A DNA stretch of 64,000 bases from Melitaea cinxia (GCF_905220565.1 NC_059407.1:1302001-1366000), one strand, 5' to 3'. Numbered from the stretch's first letter, positions 47,685-58,774 are shown. The notes: a model not told the origin generated them from the letters alone. A program made the numbers and translations.

Positions 47685-47848
47685 TGTTTAGTTCAATCGT
47701 TGAACAAGTGATTTCTTTCCCGGTTTGTCAACTTGGTACATTCCTTTTGACGGTTGAACTAGTGAGACAAAAAAAAGTTGAACTCACCTTTTTTTCACAA
47801 AGTAGAGTAGTTAGTAAGCAAAGTAGGGTGCTAGTATATTCGATTGCA

Positions 47849-47922
47849 TTACGCAATCAAAACGCAAATAATAATATGCGGTAGGTATGTATATTATTCA
47901 TTAGTGCGTTTTGATTGCGTAA
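47849..47922. repeat. 18-bp perfect inverted repeat inside the hAT element
   Basis: The arms TTACGCAATCAAAACGCA (47849-47866) and its exact complement (47905-47922) enclose 38 bp. The arm resembles the neighbouring GTTACGCAATT fold-back arm, so the two may be related. Confidence 0.6.
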
Positions 47923-48060
47923 ACAACCAAATTTGTAATATAGGTTCAACTATCAAACCGAATTGTTAAACTAGTAGTAACGTATTAAATAGGGAATCCA
48001 AATAACAAAGCAAAATATCTGGCTAAATCAGTAATAAACACCTTTTTGATTATTTCTTAA

Positions 48061-48168
48061 AATTTCAATTTCGACTTTTTACAGAAAAATGAGTTAATTT
48101 GCGTAAAAAAACGAAATTAAAGTAAAAAAAAAAACTCATTTTTGTGTAAAAAATCGAAATAAAAATTT
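48061..48168. repeat. Long imperfect inverted repeat inside the hAT element
   Basis: The arms at about 48061-48095 and 48133-48168 share the blocks TTTCGA, TTTTTAC and AAAAATGAGTT in inverted order. The space between them is A-rich. Confidence 0.5.
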
Positions 48169-48174
48169 ACCTGA

Positions 48175-48218
48175 AACAAAAATTACCTTAATGTTTTCGT
48201 ATAAAGGTAATTTTTGTT
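48175..48218. repeat. Perfect 15-bp hairpin near the transposase 3' end
   Basis: AACAAAAATTACCTT (48175-48189) pairs exactly with 48204-48218 across a 14-base loop. It lies about 190 bp beyond the transposase stop codon. Confidence 0.55.
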
Positions 48219-48405
48219 AATTAAAATAAGTAAATTCTTTTTTATTAATTCTTAAGTAAGTACTATAAAAAGAACATTGTCTGGGACAACATGAAAATGT
48301 TATTTTATGGACTTATTCTAAGTCCTTCATGAAAAAAATTATCTAAAAATGAACTGAACAATAGACCAACCAATCTACCACATAATAACGTTTAATTTGA
48401 CAAAA

Positions 48406-50595
48406 TTATTTGTGATACAAATTGTTATTTCTAACAATCAAAATGTCGTCAATGGTTGTATCCTTTAACGACATCCTTAAATTATTCATTATAAATTTCA
48501 AAGAGGAGAACAGCCTCTCCACACTAACCTGGGTCGCTGGTGCAGCCAAAGCAATTTTAGATAACAAGTATAATTGTGGATAAGTAATCTTCTTTGATTC
48601 CCAATAATTTAAAATGTTGGTATTAGAAGGAAGCAACGGTTCATTAAGAAAAGCAACCAAACTAATTTGTAAATTATCACTATTATTTAAATGAGGTAAA
48701 TCTTGGTACCGTTGCCTGAACTGCGTTTGTAAAAAATCGTCAAGCATGGAGGATGAAGTTGATGGTATGGGGTTATCTGGAGTTCCATTTTCTGTTTCTC
48801 TTACATTAGCACTCGAATTCAACCTTAGATAACTTTGATAAGTTTGAACTAAATGGGCACGAGCTGATTCACGCTGTTGATTTGATAACATCGAATTTAC
48901 TCTCGGATCTAGGTATATTGCGCCTAGAAAACATTCATTTTCAAGAAGAGCTTTCTCTCGTTCTCTCAAACAAATGACTAAAAATATGGCGAAAACCGTG
49001 TTCATTTTTTCTATTTCTAAGATACATTTTAGCCAGGCAAGATAGAAGTCTCCAAACGTCAATTGTTCATGTTGTATAGTTTTCGACAGAACACGGCACG
49101 GTTTTAAAACATCTAGAGTTTCATTAAGTTTCTGCCATGTATCTTCTACAGCAAATGTCTGAAACACCGGTTCTATGCGTTCACTCAAAAAATCCTTAAA
49201 TAATAATATGCGTTCAACCATGTCTGCCGTAGAATCCCATCTCGTAGGACAATCGATGATCGCTTGCGGTAAGCCCTGGACTCTTAACTGAAGAGCATTA
49301 TTTGGTGAACGGAGTATACGAGCTATCTGGCGACACTGTTCTAACAGATCACGAAGCTCGTTACAAGCATCTCTTATAGCGAGCTGTAACGTATGCGCTG
49401 CACAACGTACTGTAGTCAATTTGTTTTGGCCTTGATTATCAATATTGAGATTTAAGCTACTTACTTCAGCGAACCACATCTCATATCCGGTCTCATGCTC
49501 AGAATCTTCATCGTCAAAGTAGTCATGTTCCTCAGATATATTCTCTTGCATCTCTTCCTCTAACTGCTTTGACATTCGAATCATATTAGCTCCATTATCA
49601 GAGGTTACGGAATATAATTGTTTAAGCTCAATACCAAAGCGACTTAGGACTATCATCACCGTTTCTTTTAGAAAATCGGCAGTGTTTCTCTCATGTAATT
49701 CATGGACAGTAAGGTTTCTAAGCACAATTTTACCATTTGCAATATACTGAATGTTTATACCAAGAAATCTTCTAGATTTTACCGAGGCTACATCTATTTT
49801 TAACGATATAAGTTGATCCTTTAACTCATCATGGATATTCTTGCGTATATCATAAGCATGTTCTTGTATCATTGTTTTAACGTTTTTGATATTAACAGAT
49901 AGTGGACTTGAATTTGGGATTAATGATAATAAGTTTTTAAAAGCGTTATCCTCTAAAAGAGAAAACGGCCGACCATGAATCGTAACTAACTGACAACAAT
50001 GCTTCATTACTTTTATATGGTTATCATGTTTGTGCGGTGATAAATTTTCTTTATTATTATTATTTACTTGAAGGATTTGGTCATGCAGCCGTCGATGTTG
50101 TGTATAGAAATGCCTCATTAAATTAGCACCATGATTTCCCTTAAACAAAAATATTGTATTTAAACAACATATTTCACCTTAATATTGACATCGTGAAAAA
50201 TATCTATACATTCTATAGCGTACTGACCTACGGTTTCTGGAAGGCTGATAAACACAAAAATTTGTTGAAAAATAACTGTCAAGCACACACCACAGCTCGT
50301 ATCAATTGATACACTCACACAAATGCAAAGCTCATCTTATGCCTCGCGGACTGTGCCTACTTTAATAGTTACTTAAGCTATTATACTGCTGCTATAACAT
50401 AATATTACTACCTACCAGACTACCAATAATAAATAAATAATTAATTATAAACATTTAAGCAAATAATTTTATGGTAATCAATAGTTTACTTACCCGTAAA
50501 ACTTGTTCACAGTTTTCTATTAGACACTTTGAAGTTTTATTGTTTTCATTGTAGTCAAAATATGTATATATTAAATTCCTTCGCTTTCTACCCAT
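48406..50595 (-). CDS. hAT transposase, two exons (50494-50595 and 48406-50139)
   Basis: This is the enzyme expected to bind the ends and carry out cut-and-paste transposition in the nucleus. Exon 1 (34 codons from ATG at 50595) starts MGRKRR and holds the first half of a BED zinc finger (C24, C29). It ends CGG at a GTAAGT donor. After a 354-nt intron, acceptor TTTGTTTAAG leads in phase 0 into 577 codons that complete the finger (H44, H49). Further along the 611-residue product are KIDVAS (D150), TSDNGAN (D215), CAAH (C280, H283) and PTRWDS (W335). The C-terminal hATC dimerisation domain spans about 535-608 and includes SVERLFS (E575), where I recall the third acidic residue of Hermes lies. 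Length is close to Hermes (612). No stop or frameshift is visible. A start inside exon 2 is unlikely because it would remove half of the finger. Confidence 0.93.
50140..50493 (-). other. Intron in the hAT transposase gene
   Basis: The donor is CGG/GTAAGT at 50493-50488. The acceptor is a T-rich tract ending TTTAAG before GGA at 50139. Splicing keeps phase 0 and joins the Cx4C and Hx4H halves of the BED finger, which is strong support for the intron. Confidence 0.82.
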
Positions 50596-50819
50596 GTTAA
50601 ACACAAATAATAAAATTAACTTATGATTTAATCCACTGCGCAGCAGACGTCGCCTCACGAAGTTACGAATCGAATGAAAAGAAATAGCGTAGGTTCGTCT
50701 ACGACCTATATGCCACGCCGTTTTGCGCACGGCATCCCTACCTTGTAGGTAGTCACAGCTGTAAAGTTGTAAACGCGTTGAAACTTGTGACTTACAAGTT
50801 TCAACGCGACATGCCGCTC

Positions 50820-50940
50820 TTCGAATAAACCGGTTAATTTAGGTTAAAATTAAGTTCTTAAAACGTTCGCGTTCTTAAGAAAAGTTCGGAGGAAAACCGA
50901 AATAAACCGGTATTAACCGGTATTTTTTAAACCGGTTCCG
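50820..50940. promoter_or_regulatory. Right subterminal AACCGGTT motif cluster
   Basis: AACCGGTT occurs at 50828 and 50930, with AACCGGTA variants between 50905 and 50925. This mirrors the left end and suggests shared recognition sites upstream of the transposase gene. Confidence 0.55.
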
Positions 50941-50947
50941 AGCCTTG
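50929..50947 (-). repeat. Right terminal inverted repeat of the hAT element
   Basis: It reads AAACCGGTTCCGAGCCTTG on the plus strand. Inverted, it gives CAAGGCTCGGAACCGGTTT, matching the left end over ten perfect terminal bases plus the ACCGGTT block. Confidence 0.9.
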
Positions 50948-50955
50948 GGTAAAAG
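50948..50955. repeat. Right target-site duplication of the hAT element
   Basis: This is the second exact copy of GGTAAAAG, directly after the terminal CCGAGCCTTG. An unmutated 8-bp pair points to a recent insertion. Confidence 0.92.
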
Positions 50956-51870
50956 CCTAAAGGGATGTATAGCAACCGATAATAGAGACTTCTTTTGTAA
51001 AAGAAGGTTGTTTTGGGATAAAAAATTGGTTCCTCGTTTTTAAAAACTACATATGTATATACATACGTACTCGTGTATATAAACATGGAATGACGTTTCG
51101 CTTAACAATCTGCCTCGCGATACCCTGAAACCGTGACGAAAATTTGACATTTTGTAAAGAAACCTTATAGTTATTAGTTTTTTTTAGTATAATCTATTGT
51201 AATTTTATGATGCGTCTGATCACCGTACGACATCTGTAACGGTTCGGATGACATCAATACCAAGATCATGTCAATAAATCTTGCGATCAATTTTATTTTA
51301 TAGAACCAATTCCGTAATGAAAAATCAACTTAATTTTAATATGTCGTGATGGAAGTTATTTTACACACGTGTGAATTATTGTATGAAAACTTGAATACGA
51401 TTCATACAAAACATAACAACCAGAAAACGGTAATCAAATAATAATTTAATTTACTCAGTTAATGTAGAGTAATATTCATTTAAAAATCAACTCGTAACTA
51501 TTGAAGTTAATAAAGATGACAGTGCAATAAAAAATTCCAGTGCCGAAGAAGACATAATCATCAATCCTTTGCGAATATTTTAGGGTGTGCTCTTGATTCG
51601 TATCATTTTATACGACAATGGCGAACAAATCCATTGTACCGCAACAGAAGTTTACCAACAAACTTTTATGCTGCGTGATTAATTTTACAAGTACCGCTTT
51701 GTGCAACAGATTTCATTGTGTCGCTTAAATCATTGTTGGTATCCAGAGCGACATCCCCTCGTTACTCTGCTGGTACTCAAAAGTATAATATTTGACAATA
51801 TTCCTGTTGATTACTGTTCACTATTGATATTAAAATGATAAGTACTTCAGTACTTTATATATTATTTTAT
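50956..51870. other. Unique-looking stretch after the hAT element
   Basis: It is host sequence continuous with 46160-46228 once the hAT is removed. No gene seen. Confidence 0.45.
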
Positions 51871-51878
51871 ATATTATG

Positions 51879-51886
51879 TGTGTGCA

Positions 51887-51949
<63 letters not shown>
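51879..51949. repeat. Compound (TG)n(TA)n microsatellite
   Basis: An interrupted TG tract grades into about 26 TA units. Confidence 0.9.
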
Positions 51950-51951
<2 letters not shown>

Positions 51952-52021
51952 TTAGCTGGCGAACTCATATTGCCTTATTTATTTTTTCTTAAATATAATA
52001 ATTACATACATCAAACGCGTA

Positions 52022-52026
<5 letters not shown>

Positions 52027-52053
<27 letters not shown>
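52027..52053. repeat. (TA)n microsatellite
   Basis: Thirteen TA units about 80 bp after the larger tract at 51897. Confidence 0.88.
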
Positions 52054-52699
52054 TAAGATATATAATTAATAACAGTTACTTGTAAGTTAAATCTAAAGAT
52101 TTAAGTAAAAATGTTAGTAGCTTATAAATGTTGCGTTAAACTTCTAAAAACATAATTTACCCGTTCAGTAACTGCGTTTTAATTTAGAGCGTTATCGTGA
52201 GAAAATTGTTAATCCACTTTTCCAGTGCATATAAAATGGAAGAAATGTCGGTCTGCATAACATAATTCCCTTCAATTCTATTTATAGTAATGTATATTAA
52301 AATCTACTACGTATAATTTATTTATATGGAGAGAAACATGTCCACTTCCTCTTAGTTTAAAAAAAAATATAAAAAGTTAATATTGCATTACGATCATGCA
52401 ACACAGAGCACTTGCCTTGTGTAATCTTATATACAGTATTTTCGTATATTATCCGAACGTAAATAACAACAAAAAATGCACATCCGTTCTCCATTGTTGA
52501 ATAAAAACATCGACCTATTTAAGTTCCATTACGAAATTTCATCATTAGTCATCTTTAGGATTTGCGCGTCAATTGCACAAAAACAGTTGACGCAAACAAA
52601 TTGAATATTCCCACATAAGAAGGTGAAAATCCAAAGGCAAATATGGGATCACGTTGATAAATAATAGATGATATTTTATAAGATGCAAATTCAGTCTTT

Positions 52700-52894
52700 A
52701 TGGCTAATGACGTAAGTATCGAATTCGTGTCAAAATCAGATAACATCGTTAAGGAAGAAAGCATTATTTACAATCAAAATGCAGTTTCGTGTGATCTAAT
52801 GAAAAGAATAGTAGTTACGCGTGCGTTCTATTTGATTAATGATGTTACTCTCGAATCACCAAAGCCGAAGGAAGAAGGACAATTGTCGGTATAA
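52700..52894 (+). other. Coding-like open frame, unidentified
   Basis: The frame reads MANDVSIEFVSKSDNIVKEE at the start and ESPKPKEEGQLSV before the stop. An excellent donor motif, GACGTAAGTA, lies only four codons after the ATG, which argues against a simple intronless gene. A minus-strand frame overlaps the start. I recognise no family. Confidence 0.18.
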
Positions 52895-53632
52895 TCCGAT
52901 CGTGTGACAAAAAAGGCTACCTTGTATTGTTGCTGTTTGTTATTCAGGTCATACTATTACATCAGCCTTACTGCATTGACGTAAAGTTGAATTTGAATCT
53001 ACAAAATTTTGCATAGCTATTTAGATTGACATACCGGTGTTAGTAAAAAAGTTGACTAATGATTTTGGTTTGGGATCAAATATTCATGCATTTTTTTCAA
53101 TTTAGCGACTCGTTTTGTTACACTTAACGCTTTTTACACTGAGCATCTGTTTGATGATATAACGACATTCATTGTGTGTAGCTTTTTTTTCGGTTCAGGT
53201 TTTTAAGTTTATTTAATGTGATTGTATTTTTTTTTGTTAGATAAAATTTACTTCGTTGATATTTTTCTTAGTTTGCTTAAATTTAAATTAAAAATTGCGA
53301 GAAATATGAGCGTATTCGATTCTATCAAGTTTATATAATATTTATGGATTTTCGTACATCAATAACTATAATATATCCCTGATGAAATAAAATCACGGAT
53401 AACGTTTATCGATATTAACGACTTTCCCATCTAAATCATTCTAATATACATCGAAAGTAAATTGCAAAGATGGTCACTCTCATGTCCCAGTTACCACGGT
53501 CTGGAGGCTGAGTCCACTTGGAAACCACAACTTGCTACCACTCCATAGTTCATCTGATAAAATTGTAAACCTTATCACACCGTATTAGATTACAAATTGC
53601 AATAATATTTTCAACCACTTTCCTTTTTACAG

Positions 53633-53728
53633 GCGCAACTAACGAATACCGATGACTGTATATTAAAATCTAATAGAAAGGAAATGATCACAATTTTCAA
53701 GAACGTACCGTATGATTCTGTGGACTAA
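53633..53728 (+). other. Possible terminal exon, unidentified
   Basis: A good acceptor (pyrimidine-rich tcctttttacag) precedes 31 sense codons, AQLTNTDDCILKSNRK at the start and IFKNVPYDSVD before TAA. The other two frames close quickly. It may be the last exon of a gene read left to right, but no partner exon is secure. Confidence 0.2.
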
Positions 53729-53801
53729 ATTGTATCTGATAAACAGGTGAATTATTGTTATAAGGTGATAAGTTCGTGTGAAGTTATTGCTGGCGCATTG
53801 G

Positions 53802-54227
53802 TCATATCATCTCGCTGTTGCGTTTAAAATTGTTATCTTCAATCATGACATATGTTTCATAAATCATTCGTCGTCTTGATTTCGGTGTTTGTTTTGTATG
53901 TTTGTTTTCGACTCGTGACTTTGAAATTAGTCTTAGTAAGACCTGAGCATTTCTTTTCGCAAAATATTTTGCAGATTCTGTATTAGGAGAAGCGACCATT
54001 AATTCACATGCCGGTAAAAAAAAACTTTTAGTTTTAAAACATTACTTTTTTGTTATGTTATCAATATAATTGAGTACTCCATAATATCGTATTAAGGACC
54101 ATCCTTCATTCTCAAAATAATGATTAAGACTATAAACTGTTATCGGAATGAGAGCTACTACGTAACAAGTCATTTTGGTGCATTTTAATGAGGGTGAAGA
54201 CATAGTGTGGAAGAGGCTCGTAAACAA
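53802..54227 (-). other. Two consecutive coding-like minus-strand frames, unidentified
   Basis: The first frame (54227-54042) follows a ttgattacag acceptor-like site and contains CYVVALIPITVYSLNHYFEN, a possible membrane stretch. The second (53999-53802) is basic, with AKRNAQVLLRLISKSR and TKQTPKSRRR. Composition looks protein-like in both. I cannot link them by clear splice sites or name a family. Confidence 0.18.
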
Positions 54228-55229
54228 CTGTAATCAATGGTTTATATTTGTTTTATACGATATGTCGTCGGTTGGACGCAATAAAAATTCTGATATTGAT
54301 TGCAACGAGGTGTGAAAACGATTACATTTCGAAGGAATATCTTTTAAATGACGTCTTTATTTGGCTTCTGAAAATAATTATATTATTAAGATTATTGGTC
54401 AGGATTTTTAAAATCTTATTTAAAGTTCAGTTCTATTATAGTGCCAGATTTAAATTTTAGTTACAAAACATTTACAAAATCACCATTCTGTCTATTCTGA
54501 CTTCGCTGCCTCTTTGATCTTTATGATATTCATAAAAATTTGTAGACAAGATCTGAAACGTCTCTAACACCATTAACTTCGAACCAATTCAAAGCGCCTA
54601 ATGGAATTTATTCATTAAGAAAAACAGAAGAATCCGTCTTTATCTCATTTATTATGCAAAAAGAATTTCAATATTCATAAGCTCAGCGGTTACATCAAAA
54701 AACATATTGAAATTAACACATCGCGAGCAGTGAACACAAATCTTCTGTGTAACGTCTTGATAATATACGTTGTAGTCAGAGTATTAGTATGGAAATTTAT
54801 AATTTGTCTTCTCTTGAACAAAATTAATAGTGACATGTTTGTAGTAACGTGAAATATTGCTTCAGATTTTTGTCCTACTATCTGTGCATAAAGTTTTACT
54901 TAAAACGGAATAAATATAAGTGAAATAGAATATTTTATATTAAGGTGCTCTGATTGTAAACAGTTTACAAACCTTTCAATGTTAAATTAAAGCAAATTTC
55001 TTAGTGTAAAGAAGTCTCGGCGCATAATATACCTAAAAAGAGAAAATATCAGCAATTTATGAGAGACATCAAGATTATAACCTTTTTTTAGGAGCTTAAG
55101 GGGGTGTTCGAAGCAAGGTATGCTTGTTGGTCTGATAAGAATAAAAATCCAGATCAGAATGTACTTATAAGGCTGTACAAACATATCTCTTCGAACTAAG
55201 CAGCAGCATTGATAGAGCTCTTGCACTAC

Positions 55230-56430
55230 CGTATTCAGTATTAAATGAGTATTTATCGTGGTAGGTTATAAGCCATTAAATATAACGAGAATAATAAAAT
55301 TTAAGTTCAGTGTAACTGTGAGAAACATCTAGTACAAATATAACACAATAGAACATAAGTGTGTGTGTGCAATTCAAACACGGCAGAAGTGATACTTCTG
55401 AAACGAAGCTTACAAGAGTTTTTTAATGAAAATATAAAATACTGTGTAATGTATGCTATCTTATTCTGTCCTGTACATTTATGTGTTTGATCCTTTATTG
55501 TGACGCATTTTCGTTTCATCGAGTTTCAAATCACAACGATTGAAAAAAGTTTCACTTCAAAAAAAATAAGCGCATAAATCGATCTCTACTGTGTCTGATT
55601 CTTGAAAGGTTAATAACCCTACCAGAATCAATTAGGTGGTAAACGAAATTAGCAGAAATTGACACGTGGGTGACTTCTATTAATAATGTGACGAAAATTC
55701 AAATAACCATAATTTCCATAACAAGTAGAATCTGGTATAGGATTTTCTAATCACTATGGATAAGATTTATAATTTAAATTAGTCTGTGGTAATTAATGAT
55801 TCATCGAATGAGATGTTACGTGGGTTTTAATGGCTATGATTGTTTATTGGACCGTCATTGAGATTATATTGAAGTGAGATGGTCCATTGGTCCATGTGGA
55901 GCTTAATTAGAGATTGCGTATCGTGATCTGAATTTAAATTTAAATTATAACCTTCACGCAAGGCCACTGCAACGCACAAAGGCGAAAAAAATTATTGGAA
56001 CTTGATTTCTGTGATAAATTTTTATTAGAAATTTATATTCTGTCAAAAAAAAATCGCACACGATGATTCTCATTCGTAACGCTTATTTGACAATTTTCTG
56101 ATAAAAAAGTTTCTATGAGTGTGCAAACAATTTGTCTGAAACGATATTTATTTTATACACTTTCTTTATCACGCACTTTTAAATCTATATAATATTCCGT
56201 TATTTAGTTGAGTAGATAGAATATTTACTTTACTACTCATATTTAACCAAGCTTCTTGTTTGCTACTGATCCACTTCGTATATATGTGGGTGGCTAACTC
56301 CAACGGCCTTTACAATAAATTCTATTAGCGAAACAAAAAAAAAATCTGTCATCGACAACATGATAATGACAAAGCATTTACTTAACCACAAAAATCATCA
56401 GCTTTTTTTTTTTTTGAAATACTTTGTAAG
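55230..56430. other. AT-rich stretch, nothing recognised
   Basis: No supported gene or shared repeat copy. Confidence 0.45.
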
Positions 56431-56442
56431 TATTTATCAAGC

Positions 56443-56593
56443 GACAAAGCCAGTACTGCGGTCACCAACCCACCTGGTGCCCAGCCCAGCGTGGTGACTA
56501 TGAGCAAAACACATGAGTTCACGTTATTTTTGGCGTAAACTTGTGGAGGCCTATGTCCAACAGTGGACTGTATAGGTTGTGATGATGATGATG
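56443..56593 (+). mobile_element. Retroposon family B, 5'-truncated, with target duplication
   Basis: Exact ATTTATCAAGC occurs at 56432-56442 and 56594-56604. The element keeps only its last 150 bp and a GATGATGATGAT tail. A stray ggtgccca duplication lies near 56475. Confidence 0.8.
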
Positions 56594-56605
56594 ATTTATC
56601 AAGCA

Positions 56606-57110
56606 TTTGTTAAGTAACAAAAATGTTATAACAATAAGGAAATTCGATTACAACTGAATCCATCCTTAATACAAAGCAGTAAAGATTCATACAATCGCTA
56701 ACAAACTTGCAAAAAAACCTCAAAAACATAAATAGCCACTTTGAGTCTTAAAAATAATAGTTGTAATATTCATTTTCCAATGTATGTGTGTGTGTGTGTG
56801 TTGACGTAGTACAGGAGCCTTATTTGATAAATGATAGGTTTTAGACATGCATAGCGCAAGAGCTTGGGAACTTTCTTGATTAAATTTGGGACAAGTCTGT
56901 TAAGGCATCCGCTGTTTTTTTTTGCGGTTTTATAATACGTGTAGGATATTACTGCGGTTGTAAAGGTCGCACTAAATAATTGTAAAAAATGTAACTTCGA
57001 ACGTATAATCTTTACAATTAATTTTATTTTGTTGTTTTGGCTATTTAGATCTAACCACAAAGTACATAAGTTCAACACATAAGTTCAAAGCTAAATATGT
57101 AATAATCCTT
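56606..57110. other. AT-rich stretch with a short (GT)n
   Basis: A short GT run lies at about 56784-56800. No gene seen. Confidence 0.45.
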
Positions 57111-57113
57111 TCA

Positions 57114-57290
57114 GGCAGTGTTGTGTTCCTAAGGTAAGAAAGGTAACCAGAGCTACTGGCGGGATTGAGGGTAAGGTAGGCAACGCGCTTGAGATTCTTC
57201 TGGTGTTGCAGGCGTCTATAAGCTACGGTAATTGTTTACCATCAGTTGAGCCGTACGTTTATTTGCCAACCTAATTGTATAAAAAAGTAC
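57114..57290 (+). mobile_element. Family C 3' fragment
   Basis: It has caacgcgcttgagattcttctgg, ggcgtctataagctacggtaattg and tgccaacctaattgtataaaaaag. Confidence 0.58.
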
Positions 57291-57790
57291 GATATCGAGT
57301 TCACTTAAGATTTAATATTATATAATATAAGCGATAACGTGATCGAACTTAGAATATATTTATATTCATCGTATTAGGCGCTCGTAAACGTTCAGCCTCG
57401 TTACGTACCCAGACCGTAAATACATACATATTGTACATGGCACGTGTTATATTGTAACCTATTTTAATATTTTATTTATTTATTTCAAAAACACACTTAC
57501 AACATACATATAAAAATTTAAATTTAAACAATATATAATAACAAAGTATCTGATATGCATGTCACTTTCAAGGTTACATAACACTTTGGAATAAATTTAT
57601 TAAAAGCACAAAAAATCATTAATAATTTAAATATTTTAACTATAAATACAATATAAAAAAATTAAATATATAATAATATAAAAATATTTTATAAAAATAT
57701 AAGAAATTAAGTTAGATGAAATTATATTTAATTTTTATTATTAAGAATTAAAATTATTAATTAATCTGTCGCGAACTTGGTGAGGCCTAT
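57291..57790. other. AT-rich stretch beside the LINE fossil
   Basis: Very AT-rich DNA, possibly the worn remainder of the same LINE insertion. Nothing else is visible. Confidence 0.35.
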
Positions 57791-57794
57791 GTAA

Positions 57795-57985
57795 GTTCGA
57801 TCATGCATGGAGTACTGCTCTCATTTTTGGGATGGTTCAGCCAAGTAGTACCAGCTGAAACTTCTTGAGTCAATTGAGAGACGAGCCAGGAGGCTCATCG
57901 GTGATGATGCATTGGTAGCTGCAAAGCTGCAAAGCTTGCATCATTGGCGTAGGGTGGCCAGCCTGTCGGTTTTTTCTTTCATTCA
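57795..57985 (+). pseudogene. LINE ORF2 (reverse transcriptase) C-terminal fossil
   Basis: The frame starting at 57795 reads VRSCMEYCSHFWDGSAK, then an in-frame TAG, then YQLKLLESIERRARRLIGDD and further residues to LHHWRRVASLSVF. The pattern MEYCSH.WDG..KYQL..L..I.RRA.RLI resembles the region just after the reverse-transcriptase core of CR1/Jockey-type non-LTR retrotransposons. The stop codon, the short length and the absence of a retrotransposon around it mark it as dead. The exact clade cannot be fixed from this piece. Confidence 0.7.
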
Positions 57986-58362
57986 TTCACATTTGATTAA
58001 GATATAACAAAACATATCTTGGTTTTGATGCTTCATCAGATCACATATATTTAAATAAATATTTTAGTAAATAAAATTTAGAGCATTCAAACAAACCAAA
58101 CTTTCCAAAGTTTGTATTAACCAATGATTCGTGACAAACGTGATGAGTCAGCACGAATTTATTCAAATTCGGGCTACCATATCTCCCTTTAACCTAATAC
58201 AAATTCCAAATAGATTTTAAATCAAGGCTAATACTTGCTTGGAACCATTTCGAGAAGATTTGAAATGCAATTCAAATCAGTTATCAATAATTGAATTATC
58301 ATTTCGACTCCATATTAACATTACAAATACTAGAAATTTGTTTTCTCAGTGTGTAACTTTTA

Positions 58363-58625
58363 AACGACTTCAAAAAAGGAGTTACTTAATTTGATTTTTA
58401 CTTTTATTTTGTGTATACCTTATTACTTATTACGGGGTGTACTGATTTTGATGTTTCTTTTAATCAGAAGCTGATTCTTGTCGTGTGGTCAAAATTATTT
58501 AAATTTGTTCGAGATTTACTTGTACCTTTTGAGTTAATAATGCGTGCTGAATTGACTATATTTTTGATTTCATACCTTGTATGACGTAAATTGAAGTCGA
58601 TTTTTTGTTTGCGCGCAAGCACAAT
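58363..58625 (-). repeat. Interspersed repeat family G, inverted
   Basis: It runs from aacgacttcaaaaaaggagttac through aagctgattcttgtcgtgtggtc to tgaagtcgattttttgtttgcgcgcaagc. Confidence 0.5.
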
Positions 58626-58682
58626 TATTTATAATCCGTTCCAATTTGTAAATGTTTGCATTGCTTATTATTGTTGTCAGTC

Positions 58683-58770
58683 AGTTCAGCCTATTGCAGT
58701 CCACTGCTGGACATAGGCCTCCCCAAGTTCGCGCCGGTCATCGTGGTTTTCCGCAATCCTTATCCAGCCT
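58683..58770 (-). mobile_element. LINE-type 3' end fragment
   Basis: It contains cagttcagcctattgcagtccactgctggacatag and cgtggttttccgcaatccttatccagcc. Only the last 90 bp of the family remain. Confidence 0.5.
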
Positions 58771-58774
58771 ATAT

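Larger units (their letters stand above)
46229..50947 (-). mobile_element. Complete two-gene hAT-superfamily DNA transposon
   Basis: The element is bounded by an exact 8-bp duplication, the length known for hAT insertions. Its terminal inverted repeats begin CAAGGCTCGG, which fits the CARNG-type start of hAT ends. Inside are a two-exon transposase gene on the minus strand and a three-exon gene on the plus strand, convergent, with about 1.3 kb of palindrome-rich non-coding DNA between their stop codons. Each start codon lies a few hundred bases from its terminal repeat. The transposase frame, all splice sites, both ends and the target duplication look undamaged, so this is an autonomous-looking and probably recent insertion. 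Strand is given for the transposase. I cannot tell whether it belongs to the Ac or the Buster family. Confidence 0.93.

Noticed and set aside
47681..47884. 67-codon plus-strand frame inside the hAT element
   Set aside because: It overlaps the fold-back repeats between the two genes, has no splice context and no recognisable domain.
50140..50148. A transposase start at the first codon of the long frame (TTG at 50148)
   Set aside because: It is not ATG, lies in the intron's acceptor tract and would give only half of the zinc finger.
50455..50730. Reading the 91-codon frame upstream of the transposase as its own gene
   Set aside because: Only the part from ATG at 50595 to the donor at 50493 fits; it supplies the missing first half of the BED finger, so it is exon 1 of the transposase.
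54987..55226. 79-codon hydrophobic minus-strand frame
   Set aside because: An acceptor-like tttctctttttag interrupts it and no family resemblance is visible; too weak to call, mentioned only as part of the 52.5-55.2 kb cluster.
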